Assembly: GCA_024509875.1 (NCBI GenBank)
Contig: JAMPIV010019834.1
Coordinates: 186,001-250,000, forward strand
Direction: 5' to 3'
From: Oreohelix idahoensis
Lineage: Eukaryota > Mollusca > Gastropoda > Stylommatophora > Oreohelicidae
DNA: 64,000 bases
Shown piece by piece: positions 23,930 through 35,432 of this stretch; the stretch's first letter is position 1, and each line of letters opens with the position of its first letter. The translations under genes and the position numbers were made by a program. The notes below the pieces were generated by a model that saw nothing but the letters and a program-made list of their open reading frames with translations, ran no database searches and was not told the DNA's origin.

Positions 23930-24133
23930 TGTCTAACAGATAATGTCTAAAATATTTAACTAAACAATTTTATCTATGACTAATTAACTCTGGACAATAC
24001 AGGCACTGTGAGCTCAACCTTATTTATTTTCACCCAAGGATACCTTTTAATTCTTATTATTCCCTGAAGTGAATTACCCCCAATATTTTTAATAGGGAAA
24101 GATTCAAAATCCCGAGAGCGAGACCCCAATATA
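23930..24133 (-). promoter_or_regulatory. Element B leader and probable primer-binding site
   Basis: On the minus strand the LTR end CACCACA is followed by TATAT and then TGGGGTCTCGCTCTCGGGAT (about 24128-24109). Starting with TGG close to the LTR edge is what a tRNA primer site requires; it loosely resembles proline-tRNA type sites. A 200-nt leader then leads to gag. Confidence 0.6.
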
Positions 24134-24580
24134 TGTGGTGAAGTGGGATGTTATAAATATTTATAGGGGACTTAGTGTACTGACTGAGATCAGCTGTGAA
24201 GGTATCTATATCTAATAAGAGTAGTGTATTATAGATAACCTTACTTGCTGCCACATATGTATACCTCAGTCAGAATTATTCTGGAATAGTGTGATGACTA
24301 CGTTATATGTCTAGGGTATGTGTATGATGAAGTGTAAGTCATAACAACAACAGACAGATAAACAATTTAATTTATTCCACCACACTTGACAACACTGTGA
24401 CACTCACATACATAAAACACTCTACGAGGATATCTTAAAGGAGTCACTGATAACTTTTCAAATAACAATATGTATTCAGTGCTGTCATGAATGTATATGT
24501 GTCCTGATTCAAATACAAAGGGAACCAGGAATCACAATCAATTTTAATTACAAGTTATATGTACAGAATTTATTAATATG

Positions 24581-25727
24581 TGTTGCTGTCATTTTCGACG
24601 GAGTCATCTGTCAAGTTATTTGCTTATGTTTGTATCATAAGTATAATTGTGTCTTTACCTGCGATGTCAGGTTGATTAGGGGTTGTCTTCCCTTGTTTAT
24701 TCATTCATTGTGTTTGACCTTTAGGGTCAGAGGTTGACAGTTCGGCGTAGGCCTATGGGAAGGTTTTTTAAGCGGTAGTGAGATATACTTCCGGGAAGCC
24801 GGGAGGTCCTGTTTTTCTGAAGGGACCAAGAGTCCATTGTTTTTCGGGGAGAATCTTCGAAGTAACTGCTATGGCAGTTTTCCCCAGTGAATCTCTGTGC
24901 GTCGGGATGACGACAGAATTCCTTGTGTAGTTCTGAGGATTCATTTACCAGGTAATACCGACCTTTATGCATTATTACGCTTTTCGGTGGCAGAACATGT
25001 AAAGGATTACCTAGGGTGAACAGCAGCTCACTGATCCGCCATTTCAGAACTTATATATATTTGTGCTCGAGGTAGCCATCCAAGACTGTTAGTCTTATAT
25101 TGTCCAGAAATCCAGTGACGAAGATATATTGTGGGAGCCGCAGATTGGCGGAACTTCTATCTACAATAAGTATTACTGCAGGGTTGGTGATAACCTATTT
25201 AACAGAAGTACACGGCCGACGTTAGGACGAGGCCTGTGCTTCCGGCTATTATACTACAGCCTGATATGTGCAATTGGCAGGGAGTGCCAAGTTGCACCTG
25301 TGTGTCAAGGTAACTAAGGCATCTGACGCGTTTAGTCAGAGACGCCAAGGGCGACGCTACGAACTGTCATTATTGAAGAACTTTGCTATTGACCATGCAC
25401 GTCTATTCTGATGTTTACCTTTTTGAATGCCAAATGTATACCTATCGATGTCAGGTCAGCATGACCTTGTTACACTGACTGTTCCTGTTGATATTATGTG
25501 TGTTCCCGTCAATAAATGTCTTGAAACATGCCTGCAGTGTCAAAGCATCCTTGATTACTGCATGTGAGAGTATGGGTTGCAGGATCTACATCTATACGAG
25601 CCTAAACACATTCGCGTCTTCATTCGCACCCACACTCAACTCATCATACGCTCGCACTACACATCTAACAACATGTAAACTGTCTTGGGCCAGTGATCAC
25701 CTCAACAAGAAAAAAAAGACAGTTACA
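24581..25727 (+). repeat. Element C 5' LTR
   Basis: 1147 bp. Contains TATATATA at about 25052, candidate start of transcription about 30 bp further, and a poly(A) signal AATAAA at 25511-25516, giving a U3-R-U5 layout. After the LTR, TTTC precedes TGGTGGACCAG (25732 onward), the likely tRNA primer-binding site. Confidence 0.93.
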
Positions 25728-27295
25728 TTTCTGGTGGACCAGTTTACGTGGGCTCTTATGATACATTTCTTGTCGCCAATGTGGCCTAGAAACTTACATT
25801 TCTGATGGACCAGATCTGTGGGTTTAAAAAGAACAGAGCGAGCATTTGACATTATTGTTGACATTTATGGATTCAGAAATTTACATTCCTGGTTGGCTGT
25901 TACATGTATGATGTCTCCAGTTTTGTCGAGAAAGTTACAAGAAGGACAAGTACACATTACACTTCTGATCTGTGGGTCTAAGCTACACACGGGACAGCCG
26001 TAACACACAACGCTAATTCTACACTTGCAAGTTTTGGCTACAACAGGACAGATATAGGTCATCAACGGTTGACACAAATAAACAGTACGAGCATTTATAT
26101 TATAATGCTACATAAACCATAACAAGACATGTACTGAAGGTAACATCTAGGCATTTGCTACGTGGACCATAACTGCATAGAAGGCGGGTTCCTATTGTAA
26201 ACAGTACTGCGGGTTGTGACACGTTTCATTCAACAACAGACTTTTCTAGGTCAGAGCATTCAAGCTACATTGTTGGAGGTCAAGTGTCTGTAAACAGTAC
26301 GTGAAATTGTAAACATTCAATGTGCAAGCCCTAATTTGAGAAGGTCATAGTAACTTTGGTTCGTGAATACCACTTTATGTTACAGTGGATTTGACGTTCA
26401 GTGCGCGTTTGACATTTCGTTTCTGTGTTCGCAAGGAGCAAGAAATTTATTTTAGTTTCAGCTGTGACTGAACTTGTTCTGCAACACATTGAAATTGATT
26501 GCTATATGTTTATGTCACTTCTACTGTTTTTGTGTATTTTTCTGCGGGTTTTTCGGTTGGTGGGTCTTACGGTAAATATGCCACTTGATCGAGGCTTACT
26601 GTAAGCGGTCTGTAGGTGCAAATTTTCTTAATTTGGAAATTTGCTAGTGACAATTGGTCGCTATTGATGTTAGCTGTGATGTAATTGTACTTAACGTTGT
26701 TTTTGTAATATTTTGTCTGTTTTTTCAGTTTTGATTGTCGATTTGTTTTGTTTGTATTCTGTAGGTCTCTCCTTTCTTGTGTATTTCTCTACACATTTTT
26801 GGTTAAAACAGTGTTGCCATTTGTATTGTTTTGTATTTTTGTCTTTGTATTTTTTTTTTTGGTTGTACTACATTACTGTCATGCACAGTCTACATACACA
26901 TACTTGGTCATGTTTTGATATTATTGATAAGGTAGACTCTTCATATAGAGTTTGTTAAATAATATTATATAAGATATTTATACAAGTTCTTTGATAAAAG
27001 ACTTCTTATCTACAAAGATTGAGACAAGGTGAAATACATATTCAAGTTCTTTATAAAAAAGACTTGTGCCCATAGTGAGTGGGATATAAGGGAATTTTTT
27101 TTTCCCACAGGTACTCAAGTGATTTTTTGGGTACATTATAAACAAGAGGAACATACAAAGTCTTTGTCTAAGACTAAGACAGTAAAATAAAATGAAGTGA
27201 GTATACAAGTCTAGCATTTCAGACTTGTCTCCCATTGAAGTGGGATAAGGTAATTTATTTAATTTTTTTTCAGGTTTCTGATCTCATTAGACAGA
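25728..27295 (+). other. Element C leader with repeated hairpin modules
   Basis: About 1.57 kb untranslated. The last 320 bp hold several AAGTCTTT/AAAGACTT hairpins: 26984-27004, 27043-27066, 27155-27167 and 27205-27228 (8-bp perfect stem ACAAGTCT/AGACTTGT). Two of them are each followed by GTGGGATA(T)AAGG, a T run and CAGG, so a module has been duplicated just before gag. A role in packaging, splicing or translation is possible but only inferred. Confidence 0.65.
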
Positions 27296-30200
27296 ATGTC
27301 TACATTGGATTTCTTCATCCAGCAAGGGTTGACCCTTGGTAAGTCTGGTAAAGAATTGGAAGAATATTCATCTGCTCAATTCGCCATTGCATTAAAGTCA
27401 GAAGAAAAGAAAACAAAAAGAGGAAATTAAATTGAAAGCAGAAGCTGAACTAAAGAAGCTAGAAGCTGAGAATAGAAGATTAGAACTTGAAGAAAGAAGG
27501 TATCAAAGAGAGGCTGAGGAGAGAAAAGCTCAAGCTGCTGCTGAGGAGAGGAAAGCTCAAGCTGCAGCTGATGAAAAAAAATTCCAGATGGAAATGGAAG
27601 ACAAAAAACTTCAAGCTGCTGCAGAGGAAAAAAAACTTCAAGCTGCTGCAGAGGAAAAAAAACTTCAAGCTGCTGCTGAGGCTGAAATTAGAAAAATGGA
27701 ACATGAGGAAAGAAAACAGAAGATGGAACTTGATGAAAAACTCGCAATTTTGGAGTTAGAGAAATTGAAATTGGCGAGTACGGGTGCTCAGCAAACAACT
27801 TCGAGTACGACAAAGGAGTTTGTTAGTAGGATTAAATTGCCTCATTTCAATCCTTTAAAGGATGACGTAGCAGATTATCTAGATAGATTCCAATTTTTGT
27901 GCGATACGCATAACATAAAAAAGGAAAAATATGTTGAACAACTGATGCCATTTTTTACAGGTGACACAGTGACTACTCTTATGACAATAGACGAACATGA
28001 GAGGACTAATTATGATGTTGTCAGGGCAGCATTACTAAAGAAATACCAATTAAAACAAGAAGACTATCGTCTTCGTTTTAGGACAATGTTGCCAGAAAAT
28101 GGAGTAGATTTCTCTGATTTTGTTACAAAGATACGTCGTACATTTACACGATGGGTTGAGTTGTCTCAGATTGAGAAAACATATGAAGGTCTAATGGACT
28201 TATTATTGCGAGATAAGGTTTTGTCATCTGTTAATGATTCTTTTCTTGCATTCCTTCATGAGCGTAAGCCTAAAAACTTAAAAGAAATGGAGGAATACTG
28301 TTGTCAGTATGCCACAGCACATCCCCATGCTACAGTTAGCAATTCTAAAGTGAAAGAAGGGTTGCCAGCTGCTTCGGCAACACCATATGGCCCTAATTTC
28401 AGAAAAAAATTTCAGGGTGCTCAACAAAATTGGAATAGGGGAAGTAATCAAAATTACACTCAGAAGCGGAGTAATCCAACACATGATGGTTCTTCGTCTA
28501 TGCAGTGGAGACAAGATGGTAGTTCTCGTAATTTTAGTGGTAATAATTTGAGACACTTTCGTAAAGGCTATCCAAATAATAACTATTCAAATTTTCGAGG
28601 TAATCATTCTCGACGTCAAGATTATGACGATGGTGAATTTAGAAACCGGGATTCAAACCGGAATGATGATTACAATAGGCAATATGATAACAATTACAGG
28701 GGAAATGATAGTCGAAATAATTACAGGGGAAATGATAATCGAGGTAGACCTAGGTTTAACAAAAAAAGACCTTACCAACAGGCAAACTCTGCGCAACAAG
28801 AGTTTGATGGAGCCTGTAATACAGTAAATGATAGTGGTAACTCTAGGGCTATCACTGGTTGTGCTTTCGATTTTGGGAGAGCAACTGAATGCCCCCAATG
28901 CTTAACATTGTTTGACTCATCAACTGTATCTACGCTAAGTTGTGGTCACCCTCTTCCTGCTCTACCTGCTACAGTTGCGCATGATGGGAGAGGATCTCTC
29001 ATCTTACATAAAGGTCTAATAAATGATAGGCTAGTCTCAGTACTTTTCGATTCGGGATGTACTACCGTCGGGGTTAAGGAGTCTCTGATAGATCCTTGCT
29101 GTGCCACGGGAAAAACAATCAAATGTGTTACATTTGGTGGTACTATGGAAAGCTATCCTACTGCTATTATTAGGATTGACACTCCTTTCTTCACAGGAGA
29201 TGTCCATGCATGTCTTCTTCCTAATCCTATTGCGGATCTTATAATCGGTCGTATTCATGGGGTTAAGGAATGCACCCCGCAACAAATTTCTAGTTGGGAA
29301 GAAAAAAACATTCAAACGGTCAATGCAGTGGTGACAAGAGCTCAAGCTCTTAATCCCCCAACTTCATCTGATAATAGTAATGAAGTTGATAGCCAAGACG
29401 AGCACTTGGTGATTTCCCATGACTCGTTTGTTAAACGTCAAGAAGAGGATCCTTCTTTGAAGAAATACTTCCTTCTTGCAAAGAAAGGGGATCCCAATCA
29501 AAATACGAATCACAAATCGTATATCACTATGAAGAATGGTATATTGGTACGAATGGTACAACACTCGGACAAGTCTATGCACTCGCAAATTCTTGTGCCT
29601 AAGTGTATGAGAGCCTTAATTCTTCGGCATGCACACGATTCTCAGTGTGCGGGACACATGGGTTTTTCCAGAACTAAAACTAGAGTCCTTGCGTCATTCT
29701 TTTGGCCATTCGTGAATAAAGACATCCGAATTTATTGCCGATCTTGCAAAATTTGTCAAGAGGTCAAGTCTAGGGGTCCGAGACATGCTGCTCCTATTCA
29801 GGCTGCAGATATTCCGATTCGGCCGTTTCAGAAAATGGCTATAGACATCATTGGTCCGTTCAAAATTAAGTCAGCCAGAGGACACCAATTTATCCTCACT
29901 TGCGTGGACATGTGCACGCGTTGGCCAGAGGCTATTCCTCTGAAGAGCATATCAACTGTCGATATCGCTGATGCTCTTTGGCTCGTATTTTCTCGTCTGG
30001 GATTCCCCGGAGAAATACTGTCGGATCACGGCACTCAGTTAATTTCGGACGTTATGTCTCAGGTAATGGCTACGCTAGACATTAAAAGGTCTCTCAGTAG
30101 TATTTATCATCCAATGTCCAATGGATTGGTAGAACGTCTTAACAGGACACTAAAGAACTTACTTGGCAAGATAACGGAGGATCATCCTGAAGATTGGGAC

Positions 30201-30569
30201 AGGGTTTTACCTGCAGTCCTCTTTGCCTATAGAGAGGTTCCCAACGAGCATACAGGGTTTTCTCCTTTCGAACTTGTCTTTGGCGCGCAACCGCGCGGGC
30301 CAATGTCCTTGTTACACGATTTGATAACTTCCGATAATATTGACGATGATACACAATCGTCATATGAATATGTTATAGCTCTTAGAGAAAAGATTATCGA
30401 ATCGTGCAGGTTAGCAACTTCATCTTCCGAATTTGCGAAAGAAAAAGCTAGGCGATTTGCTAATAAGAAAAGACGCCTACGTCAACTTTGTCCTGGAGAC
30501 AAAGCATATGTCTTACTGCCCTCAAGAGAGAATAGACTTCTCATTCTTGGAAGGGTCCATACACTATAG
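27296..30569 (+). CDS. Element C gag-protease-integrase polyprotein
   Basis: The natural start is ATG 27296 (MSTLDFFIQQGLTLGKSGKE); a one-base excess in an A run near 27410 puts it out of phase with the main 1045-codon frame (from 27432). Order: long Glu/Lys/Ala coiled coil with 9-residue repeats (AAAEEKKLQ); capsid-like domain (about 27830-28330); Asn/Arg/Gly-rich basic segment (28430-28770) in place of a CCHC knuckle; retropepsin with DSG (Asp codon 29049); H2C2 zinc region (HDSQCAGHMG ... CRSCKICQ); integrase core with Asp 29844, Asp 30024 and Glu 30132, an exact D-35-E spacing. The frame ends at 30569 after a one-base loss before the GPY/F module. Confidence 0.92.
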
Positions 30570-32224
30570 TCTCGAAAATTTCTGATGTCGACTATATTGT
30601 CGATGTGGATGGAAGGCATAAAACCTTCCATATAAATATGTTAACAGAGTTTATTGAACGTCCAGACTATTTACAGCCTATTTTCCAGGCGACGGACGAC
30701 TCTCCAGTTCAACATGGTCACATCTCATCCCTGTCCGTTATACAGGATGAGGAAACTATTTTTTCTGACGTGAACTTACCTCTTCCTACGATTCCACTTA
30801 TTTCAACGGAATCGTGGAGAGACGTTACAGTCTCTTCTAACTTGTCTTTTGAGGAACAACGTCAAGTATCCTCTACGTTACAATCATATCAGGATGTCCT
30901 TACCGACATTCCTGGACACACAGATGTCATAGAACATGACATCATACTTACTGATCGTAATCCGATCAGAGTAAGACCATACCCAATACCTATTCATTTT
31001 CAAGCACAAGTCGAGAAAGAATTGGATGAAATGATTCAACTACAAATAATTGAACCATCCACTTCAGCTTATTCTTCGTCGATAGTTATTGTTCGAAAGA
31101 AAGACAATAACATACGTCTTTGCGTTGATTATCGCAAATTAAATCAAGTTACGAAGTTCGATGCTGAACCTATGCCGTTATTAGATGATCTACTTATTAG
31201 ACTTTCTAAAGCTAAATTCTTTACTAAACTAGACTTGTCGAAAGGTTATTGGCAAGTCCCATTGACGGAACACGCCAAACCTCTCACTGCTTTTTCGACA
31301 CCTAGGGGTCTGTTTCAATGGAATTTTATGCCTTTCGGGCTTATGAACGCCCCAGCGACTTTCGTGCGCATGATGCGACGAATTCTATCAGATCGTGCAG
31401 ATGTCATTGCATATTTAGACGACATCTGTCTTTTCAGCGATACTTGGGAAGAACACTATGTGGGTCTGAAGGAATTGCTATCTACTCTACGTGAGCATAG
31501 TTTGACTGCTAAACCCTCTAAAGCTTTTGTTGGGTTAGTGAAATTTCCTTCCTAGGTCATCGAGTTGGTCATGGTCTGTTGAAGACAGAGGACCAAAACA
31601 TTTCAAAGATATTAAATATCTCGGTTCCGAAGACAAAAAAGCAAGTGCGTAGTCTCTTGGGATTGATACAATTCTATGGAAGATTCATTGAGAATCTGTC
31701 CTCCATTATGGCACCACTTTCAACGTTATTGAAAAAAGGTTCTCCTAATATGGTGCGTTGGTCCCAAGAATGCCAATCTTCATTGGATCAGGTTAAGAAT
31801 TTGTTCTCATCTCATCCTATCTTAAGACTACCGACGATTGATAAGACTTTTGTCCTTCGTAGTGATGCCTCTTCCACTGGCATTGGAGCGGCACTAATGC
31901 AGGAATATTCAGGAACTCTGCATCCTGTAATGTATATTTCTAGGAAGCTGAATGCGGCAGAAAGGAATTACTCGGTTTTGGACCGTGAATTGTTAGCTAT
32001 GGTTTGGTCCATTCTTAAGCTACAAAGGTCCTTCTGGGCGCGCATTTCTTTATGGAAACCGACCAAAAAGCTCTTACGGCTATGCAAAGTAAGGATTTGA
32101 AGAGCTCGAGATCTACTCGTTATGCTATTGCTCTTCAGCCTTTCCATTTCACGGTGCGAGCTATCCGTGGTTCGGATAATGTGATGGCGGACATATTGTC
32201 TAGATGCCCACATGATTCCAGTTA
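30570..32224 (+). CDS. Element C reverse transcriptase and RNase H
   Basis: Begins with the integrase GPY/F tail and HINMLTEFIERP, then Ty3/gypsy-type RT: LTDIPGHTDVIEHDI, RPYPIPI, RLCVDYRKLNQ, FTKLDLSKGYWQVPL, PFGLMNAPATF and YLDD (31412-31423). One-base shifts at about 31548 and 32030 break the frame before and inside RNase H (LRSDASSTGIGAALMQE, RELLAMVW, then a VMADILSRCP end at about 32205). All shifts are single bases, several at short homopolymers, so the element may be intact in the animal. No env-like frame follows. Confidence 0.9.
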
Positions 32225-32663
32225 AATCTTGTGTCCTAGTTTTTCCTGATATATTTTCAGACTTAGGTCTGTCCTTAATATCATAATATGTTGTAATACA
32301 AATGTATTTGGATGATGTTTAGATAATTTAACAAATTTCATTTTGTCCATCCATCAGTGATATGTTGCTAAAATAGCATTGACATTTGTATATTGCTATG
32401 ATTATATTATTTAGTAATGTTTGATATATGATTGGTATTGCCAGCAACTTAGGTTTCTTGAATGGTATCCCTTAGTTTGTTTGGCTTAAAGGAAATATTT
32501 TCTCCTATGTTGGGAGATGATTTGTACCCTCTTCTATTGTACCTGATATTAGGTTCATTGTTTGCATGAGCACAGAAGTGATACTGGTGCTATCTTGCTC
32601 ATGAACATATTAAAAAAAAAAAAAAAAAAATTGCATTTTTTTTTTACAGGGGGGTGGTAGTAA
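32225..32663 (+). other. Element C 3' untranslated region and polypurine tract
   Basis: About 440 bp without a frame, including an A run (32611-32629) and ending in AGGGGGGTGGTAGTAA (32648-32663), the polypurine tract directly before the 3' LTR. Confidence 0.85.
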
Positions 32664-33809
32664 TGTTGCTGTCATTTTCGACGGAGTCATCTGTCAAGTT
32701 ATTTGCTTATGTTTGTATCATAAGTATAATTGTGTCTTTACCTGCGATGTCAGGTTGATTAGGGGTTGTCTTCCCTTGTTTATTCATTCATTGTGTTTGA
32801 CCTTTAGGGTCAGAGGTTGACAGTTCGGCGTGGGCCTATGGGAAGGTTTTTTAAGCGGGAGTGAGATATACTTCCGGGAAGCCGGGAGGTCCTGTTTTTT
32901 CTGAAGGGACCAAGAGTCCATTGTTTTTCGGGGAGAATCTTCGAAGTAACTGCTATGGCAGTTTTCCCCAGTGAATCTCTGTGCGTCGGGATGACGACAG
33001 AATTCCTTGTGTAGTTCTGAGGATTCATTTACCAGGTAATACCGACCTTTATGCATTATTACGCTTTTCGGTGGCAGAACATGTAAAGGATTACCTAGGG
33101 TGAACAGCAGTTCACGGATCCGCCATTTCAGAACTTATATATTTGTGCTCGAGGTAGCCATCCAAGACTGTTAGTCTTATATTGTCCAGAAATCCAGTGA
33201 CGAAGATATATTGTGGGAGCCGCAGATTGGCGGAACTTCTATCTACAATAAGTATTACTGCAGGGTTGGTGATAACCTATTTAACAGAAGTACACGGCCG
33301 ACGTTAGGACGAGGCCTGTGCTTCCGGCTATTATACTACAGCCTGATATGTGCAATTGGCAGGGAGTGCCAAGTTGCACCTGTGTGTCAAGGTAACTAAG
33401 GCATCTGACGCGTTTAGTCAGAGACGCCAAGGGCGACGCTACGAACTGTCATTATTGAAGAACTTTGCTATTGACCATGCACGTCTATTCTGATGTTTAC
33501 CTTTTTGAATGCCAAATGTATACCTATCGATGTCAGGTCAGCATGACCTTGTTACACTGACTGTTCCTGTTGATATTATGTGTGTTCCCGTCAATAAATG
33601 TCTTGAAACATGCCTGCAGTGTCAAAGCATCCTTGATTACTGCATGTGAGAGTATGGGTTGCAGGATCTACATCTATACGAGCCTAAACACATTCGCGTC
33701 TTCATTCGCACCCACACTCAACTCATCATACGCTCGCACTACACATCTAACAACATGTAAACTGTCTTGGGCCAGTGATCACCTCAACAAGAAAAAAAAG
33801 ACAGTTACA
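32664..33809 (+). repeat. Element C 3' LTR
   Basis: 1146 bp, nearly identical to the 5' LTR. Visible differences: G for A near 32831, G for T near 32860, one extra T near 32900, TTCACGG for CTCACTG near 33110, and TATATATT shortened by 2 bases near 33138. AATAAA at 33593-33598. Confidence 0.93.
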
Positions 33810-35432
33810 TATGATTCTTGTAGTGACAAATATTATTAATAGTATCCTATGTGTGTCAGTTGTGTAGTAGTAATATGAGGTAATACTGGTTTTGTTTTGT
33901 TCAAGCTCTGTTGGTATTTGTCATCATGACTTCAATAGTTTGTTTCTATTGGAACTAGTATTGGAGATGTTCTCAGTTCCTGGTATTAAAACAATTAAAT
34001 TCCCCTGTTAATTTTATTTTACAATGTCATTTTAAGATGGGGGTACATAATGTTGAGCTCCATGGCCACACTCTCTTATCTTTCGTGATGACTGCAGTAA
34101 AAGACTCCTCTGCTCGATTACTTTAATGAGTTCTGGAGTCACCCCACTGGTTGCTATATGGACCAAGGAGTATGCTGTCCACCTCTGGCTTCAGCAAATC
34201 TCTGACCAGGTGCTGCTCAATAACTTTAAGACCACGGTCCCACAATTTATGGAAATAATAAACAGTTTCGTTGACTGGCAATGAATATAGCACAACTCCG
34301 ATCTGCCGATGTCCCAGGCTTTATTTTATAAAAAATATACACTGGTGCTCAACGCACTGCTTCTTAGTAGGTTTATTACAAGATGTGGCAATGAACAGAC
34401 GCTCTGAATTGAGTATATTCGCAGCTCTACCCAATCAAACCATGTCTACACATCTTTTCAAAAAAGTACTCCTTTTTCACGTTTCCCCTGACAACACAAG
34501 ATAGTATTTATAGCCCGACCAATCGTGTTTAGTCTTATATTTGTTGCGCTCCAATCAAATAGGAGTTAACATGGTAGGCTATTTCCGTAACGTAATGTTT
34601 TTTCAAACACGTTATAAAAAAATTTTTATGAGCAGAAATGATTTCATGCTGTCAGGCACCCCCACTATTTTATTTTGGCCATAACTTGGTAATTCCTAGA
34701 CTATTTGCGTAACGTTTTACATATTCTTTGTCAGCAAACCCTAAGGAACCCAAATATACAAATTTAAAAGAGCTAAGTGGCTGCGTTCAAAATATGTGTT
34801 TTCCAAAGATAGTCGTATATTTGTTCTTTATTCCTTTTCGTTGTTTAGAACCGCCACCTGTCCTGCCTTTTCCACTGTTATGTCATACTAAAGTCAGGAG
34901 CTTAGATGTAAATCAGTAGAATTTCATATTTTTAAACCTGATTCTTGTAGTAGTAGTGTTTCTTTTTCACTGACTATATGAAAAAAAGTTATTGCTAGTG
35001 GCCACACACGCGTGATGGCAGCAATTGTGGTATATCGCGCGACGCGTGGTGTTTTAGTATTGCATGCTTCCTGCCTTCATTCGCCCCTAGGCACCCTCTC
35101 TCTCTCCTGCTTTATCTGTCTTTTAGTTACGCCGTGTATGGAATGAATGAAATATTAAATCTAGGTCATTGATCAGCTTGCGTATCTCAAGGTTTTTCCA
35201 AGAAATACAGTACACGTTTCATTGAAGAAAGCGGGTAATAATGCAGTAGGCTTTTACTATCAACGTGAAAGCGTTACAATTTGCAGACGAAGTAGAAAAC
35301 AAGGGGATTTCGAGTACAGTCATTGTGACAGCACTGTTCTTTTACCATTTCTCTTTTCTTTTATTAAATTTATTTGTTAGGCTTTACATTTACCTTTTAA
35401 TTTATATATGTGGATTAGAATATTCCACGACA

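Larger units (their letters stand above)
24581..33809 (+). mobile_element. LTR retrotransposon C (Gmr1-type order), youngest of the nest
   Basis: Complete element of 9229 bp with LTRs at 24581-25727 and 32664-33809, both TGTTGCTGTC...GACAGTTACA, and 4-bp target duplications TATG (24577-24580 and 33810-33813). One gag-protease-integrase frame is followed by RT and RNase H. By eye the LTRs differ by only 4 substitutions and 2 short indels. Its insertion point is inside the 5' LTR of B. Confidence 0.95.
17940..35432 (-). mobile_element. LTR retrotransposon B (minus strand), inserted into the RT of A and itself holding C
   Basis: Bounded by TGTGGTGAAG on the left and TTCCACGACA on the right, which form imperfect terminal inverted repeats. 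Flanked by 5-bp target duplications TTGAT. LTRs are at 17940-19987 and 24134-35432 (the second split by C). Internal genes run on the minus strand from gag (23929) to RNase H (20055). B lacks a protease and most of the integrase core. About 10 substitutions and some small indels separate its LTRs over 2 kb. Confidence 0.92.
24134..35432 (-). repeat. Element B 5' LTR (right copy), split by element C
   Basis: Two pieces, 24134-24580 and 33814-35432, together about 2066 bp, match the intact left copy. The first 447 bp look identical; the rest has about 10 substitutions plus short indels (for example extra AGGCAC at about 35090). Confidence 0.92.

Noticed and set aside
24727..25805. Repeated frames of 60-105 codons, also found at 32784-33839
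   Set aside because: They are identical only because both belong to the LTRs of element C; no coding signature.
32225..32663. Envelope gene downstream of RNase H in element C
   Set aside because: Only about 440 bp remain before the LTR and no frame with signal or membrane segments is present.
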